DNA from: Dryas octopetala
Lineage: Eukaryota > Streptophyta > Magnoliopsida > Rosales > Rosaceae
Direction: 5' to 3'
Assembly (NCBI GenBank): GCA_963921425.1
Contig: OY992840.1
Span: 8,992,501 to 9,056,500, forward strand
DNA length: 64,000 bases
The number at the start of each line of letters is the position of its first letter. The stretch's first letter is position 1. A program made the position numbers and the translations under genes. Below, in pieces: positions 59,959 through 64,000 of this stretch. Below the pieces are notes generated by a model. It was not told where the DNA came from. It saw only the letters and a list, made by a program, of their open reading frames with translations, and did not search any database.

Positions 59959-62025
59959 CTATCTATCTATCTATCTATCTCCCTCAATTTACATTATGAA
60001 ACTGATTTATGTTTCTTGATGGAGGACGAGGAGGTGGGTTGGAGAGGAAAACACCTCCACAGGGCTATATATGTCATAGGTGTAAGACACCTGGTATGTT
60101 CTTGTTACCATCTTCTCCTTTTAGCAAGAAAATGTTCTGTTTTTGTGATAAAAGATTCTATCACGAATGTGCTTATATTTGACACTTTTTATTTGTATTC
60201 AGGACATTTTATTCAGCACTGCCCTACAAACGGGGATCCAACTTATGACATCAAAAGAGTGAAGCCACCCACTGGCATTCCTAAGTCCATGCTGATGGCA
60301 ACCCCAGATGGCTCATATGCATTGCCAAGTGGTGCAGTAGCTGTTTTGAGGCCAAATGAGTAAGGCTGAGCTGGTGGTCTAGGTTTCATAGTTTTTATGC
60401 TTACCCTGTCAGTTGTTGGCATGAAAAACTTACTATAATCTTTCATGGGAAAACAGGGCTGCTTTTGAGAGAGAGATTGAAGGTTTACCATCTACGCGCT
60501 CTGTTGGTGAACTACCGCCTGAGCTACACTGCCCGTTGTGCAAGGAAGTTATGAAAGATGCTGTGCTAACGAGCAAATGTTGCTTTAAGAGTTTTTGTGA
60601 TAAGTGTAAGTTGTGATGTAACTTCCATTGCCTATGTCCACATTTTGAAGTGTTTTTTTTTGTTAAAGGGGAAAAATTTCAACTTTATTACTTGTAATCT
60701 TTTTGGATTGCTCTCATCTGGGTCATTTAATGAGCTCTTAAAGACATCTTTTTATTTTATTGCCTGTCCTGAATTTTTTATACCAGTGTTGTTTATCATA
60801 TCAACATAGTTTGTATTTACACTAGCTCACATGTATAATCAGGTATCAGGAACTACATTATCTCAAGGTCAGTGTGTGTCTGTGGGGCTACAAATACACT
60901 TGCAGATGATCTACTGCCAAATAAGACTCTCAGGGATACAATCAATCGAATCTTGGAATCTGGTAACAGTAGTGCTGACAATGCTGGGAGTACTTTCCAA
61001 GTTCAAGGTTTGTTTTTCATTGATGTGCCTTCTATTTCTTTTTAGACCAGAATAGTCGTATACTGTTATTACAATGTTGATTTGTAATATTCAGATATGG
61101 AGTCTGCACGCTGTCCACAACCCAAGATTCCTTCCCCTACTTTATCTGCTGCATCAAAGGGAGAAGAAAAGCTATTACCCTTGAATGAAGAAACTCCAAA
61201 GATAGAGGAAACTGCAGATGAGGTAAAGCCTGTTCTTGCCCCACAGCAGATGTTAGAGAAATTGAGGACTACGAAAGTAGCTGATGTATCAGAAGCCACA
61301 CATGAGTCAATGAGTGTGAAGGAGCTTGCATCACAAGGTAGTGCTCCACTGGTTGAGGAAGAAGTGCAGCAGAGGCTGGCTTCCACAGAGGCAGGTAATG
61401 TAATGGTCAGGATATATTATTGTTCTCTGGTTTTGACTTTTTTCTTGGTGCATAATGGGTTCCTTGTGTTTTCTTGCTTTATTGACCTGTTGGAGTTGGA
61501 TTGGATGTGTTAAGTAAAAGATTTTTCCTTAGAAAGAAAGCTTTAGTGATTATTTAATGGTTTTTTGTTGTATGTACATTACAGGAAAGAAAAGGAAAAA
61601 GAAGAAAGTTCGAATGCCTGCAAATGGTATGCCTTTTTCTCTTAATTTGTTTTGAAAACAACTAGGTTTCTGTTTAATCTCTCTGAAATATATATAAATT
61701 GCAATTAGGCATTTCTTCCTTTTGGTTTTATTAATGTCATTCATTATTGCATTCAATGCAGACATGCAATGGAGAACCCCTCAAGATCTTGCAGCTGATA
61801 ACTATATGATGCCTATGGGCCCCTCTGCTTATAATCCATACTGGAATGGCATGCAGCCTGGCATGGGCATGGAAGGATATATGGGACCATATGGTGGTCC
61901 TATGCCATATATGGGTTATGGACTAGGCCCAATGGACATGCCATTCGGCGGGGGCTTTGTTCCACAGGACTCATTTGGTGCTCAAGGTTATATGATGCCT
62001 ATGGTTCCACCTCAGAGGTACACGT

Positions 62026-62074
<49 letters not shown>

Positions 62075-63238
62075 GATGAGTGGGATTTAATGGTGGGTTC
62101 ATGTCATGAATTTTCTGCTTATTGACTAGTTGCATTTTCTTTTATGCATGCAATTTAATGTTTGTCCCTTGGAGAGTAATTTTGTGAGGACAAGGTGTGT
62201 TGGGAACCAGTTCCCTAGCAAGAGTCCTTACAACCCTGTAGGTTGTAGGTGGAGTCAATACCCTAAAAGTTTCATTTGATTGTTGCAAGTAGAAATTTAA
62301 TGCTTTATGCCCTTTTTTCACTTTATACAGGGATCTCGCGGACTTTGGTATGGCTATGAATGGTATGAATGGTATGAATGGTATGACTGGCATGAATGGT
62401 GTGAATGGTATGAATGCTGGACCCCCCATCATGAGCAGAGAGGAATTTGAAGCTAGGAAAGCTGATTTAAGGAGGAAACGTGAAAATGAGAGACGGGGTC
62501 AAAGGTAAGAATGAAAATTTTTAATTAAGTTTGTGTATTTTTTAAATATTTTTGCTATTAGATGCCATTTTCCAGTGTTTTTCCACCGAAGGGTTTGGAT
62601 TCCTTTGTAGTGAATCTAGTGATGAAATCTCATTGTAAATTTTGGACACCAAAAATATGTATCTTAATGGTTTGTGGTTTCAGTGACTTGATTGAAATGT
62701 GGAAATTCATTATTGGTCAGTTGATAGTTGATACTAAGAATCAATAAATTGTGATGCAGTTTGCCCATGAATGCCGTGTGTTTGTCGTTCCTGTACAAGT
62801 ATTAGACTGGCTTCATTTCTTTTTTATCCTAGGAGAGAGTACATTTTTATGTTTGTTGACTGTGCTGTCTGAGAATCAAAAAGGCATGGTGGTTTTTCTT
62901 TTGTTTTGGAGGGGGGGGATGATTGATAGGATAAATCCTCAAGTATTGGGTGTTATGTGTTAGCTGTTTACTTTTTGTGTCTCGATTTCTTTTGTGTGAC
63001 ATGGAAATTTTTGATGTTATTGGGTTGAAATGTTTAATAGTTTTATGCTTCTGACAAATGGGCAACTTTAATTTTAATGGTGATTGGTTGCTCTTTCCCC
63101 AAGTTATAGATATCCTTTATGTTCACTTGATTGAATAATTAAATTTCTTTATATTTCAGCAGGGAGTTCCCTAAAGATCGAGAATATGGAAGGGAAGTGA
63201 GCAGTGGTGGCGATGTTCCTTCAATGAAATCAAAATCT
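58441..63238 (+). CDS. PQT3/RBBP6-like E3 ubiquitin ligase, 5' 14 exons (partial, 661 aa visible)
   Basis: Exons: 58441-58606, 59140-59236, 59371-59452, 59565-59731, 59827-59906, 60025-60093, 60203-60359, 60457-60605, 60843-61007, 61095-61394, 61585-61626, 61762-62017, 62331-62504 and 63160-63238; all keep phase, and further exons lie past the window end. Domains: a DWNN ubiquitin-like domain at about 1-78 (MAVYYKFKSARDYDSI start, VLIRRVPG end), a Gly/Arg-rich stretch, a CCHC zinc knuckle at 214-227 (CHRCKTPGHFIQHC), a RING/U-box at about 298-336 (CPLC...KCCFKSFCDKC...CVCG), a basic KKRKKKK signal at about 479-485, and a Met/Gly/Pro-rich region with NGM repeats. This order is that of RBBP6 and Arabidopsis PARAQUAT TOLERANCE 3, an E3 ligase acting in oxidative-stress tolerance (family knowledge). 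The last acceptor is a CAGCAG tandem site, so exon 14 could begin three bases later. Confidence 0.92.
59907..59980. repeat. compound CT / TA / CTAT microsatellite at a splice donor
   Basis: Starting four bases after the exon 5 donor of the PQT3-like gene is a CT tract, then TA repeats, then CTAT repeats. Confidence 0.85.
62028..62071. repeat. CT microsatellite near a splice donor
   Basis: A 44-bp CT tract begins about 11 bases after the exon 12 donor of the PQT3-like gene. Confidence 0.88.
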
Positions 63239-64000
63239 GTACGTCTTTATTGTGCTAATTTCTCTCTCTTCTTATCATTTGTATACTGCAGCAGCAGGTA
63301 CTTATGGTTTTTATCAACAATTTTTCAAGGAGACACCAAGTTGGCATTAGAACACCAATTTGGCCAGATAATGCCTTTCTCTTTTTTCTACGAAAATAGA
63401 AAGAAAGGGATTGTATTGTTGCTGCAGTTAGGATCTAATGGTCTAGGATATATTAATCCGTTATTTTATCAGTTATTATTTCTATTTCAATCTTTATTAT
63501 ATTTGGTTATGGGGAGATTAAGTGGAGAGACCATAATCTAGTTTTGCCTTGTTGCGATAACTAAATTGATCTGATGTGACTACATGGAAAATGGCTAAGC
63601 TTGGCAGAAAGCAAGGTCAATTTAGGGTTCTGTTACTTAATCAGCATGTTCAGGGTACCCCTACAGCCTTGTGAATCCCATTAGTTTCAACTTTTATTTG
63701 CCAGGACTCAGAATTTAACCAACATGCTTCTCCTTACCCATTCCCTCCTTTTTTCATTTTTTTGTTTTTTAAAATTTGTTGTGTTTCCATGCTTTATGTG
63801 AAGTGGAAGTAATGTCTATAAAAACTTATAAAAACAAAAAACCAGTGGTCCTAGCTAGCATGAGGGACTTTTCATGATGGCACCACCCTCCTCAGTAGGA
63901 AGCCTTAATTTTTGCTGACCCAAAAGTGCTTCAAGTCTGGGATCATGTTTAATTTTTGCACTGGCTCTGGATGTTCATAACTTTGATGATCTTGAAGTGG
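63239..64000 (+). other. intron of the PQT3-like gene running off the window
   Basis: After the donor at 63238 no continuation with PQT3-like character was found. The frame at 63197-63541 is exon 14 read through into this intron. The next exon is expected beyond 64000. Confidence 0.55.

Overview
The window looks like nuclear DNA of a flowering plant. The genes are split by GT-AG introns, intergenic DNA is very AT-rich, and gene families include plant AP2/ERF and R2R3-MYB factors, a GT47 exostosin-type enzyme, a defensin-like peptide and a PQT3-type ubiquitin ligase. A eudicot, perhaps a woody rosid, is most likely; this is inference from protein and intergenic style. There are no bacterial features, rRNA, convincing tRNA genes or CRISPR arrays.

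Layout. 1-4 kb: gene-free, with two foldback elements. 4.1-4.9 kb: an intronless DREB-type AP2/ERF gene (+). 5-16.9 kb: gene-free and rich in small transposons, including a Mutator-like foldback element split by a solo LTR, a Tourist-type MITE, a hAT-type MITE and a SINE relic. 17.1-20.9 kb: a four-exon gene for a conserved protein of unknown role with a hydrophobic C-terminus (+). 21-33 kb: gene-free, with a Harbinger-like remnant, a nearly perfect 302-bp tandem duplication, LTR-like remnants, another Mutator-like MITE and a 2-kb element with a GC-rich core. 33.5-34.5 kb: a three-exon R2R3-MYB gene carrying the bHLH-interaction motif (+). 37.1-41.9 kb: a GT47 exostosin-family glycosyltransferase (-) with an eight-unit coding minisatellite in its stem. 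42.7-44.5 kb: two hAT-type elements. 44.8-45.9 kb: a two-exon defensin-like secreted peptide (-). 47.8-53.3 kb: a ten-exon AIM24-family gene (+). 54.6-57.3 kb: an RCK/MHK-type protein kinase with an intronless coding region and a probable 5' leader intron that holds a foldback element (-). 57.6-64 kb: a PQT3/RBBP6-type E3 ubiquitin ligase (+), cut by the window end.

The genes form no pathway or cluster; this is ordinary plant gene order. The kinase and ligase are divergent and may share a short promoter with site II (TGGGCC) motifs. The clearest non-genic signal is the density of foldback elements, several with readable target-site duplications. One in the kinase leader intron has a 49-bp near-perfect hairpin at its centre. 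I found no convincing wholly new biological system. The best leads are this intronic hairpin element, the divergent kinase, the overlapping uORF/start predicted for the glycosyltransferase, and the coding minisatellite. Splice sites were set by eye using GT/AG sites, reading phase and family resemblance; every joined gene given here keeps frame across all its junctions.
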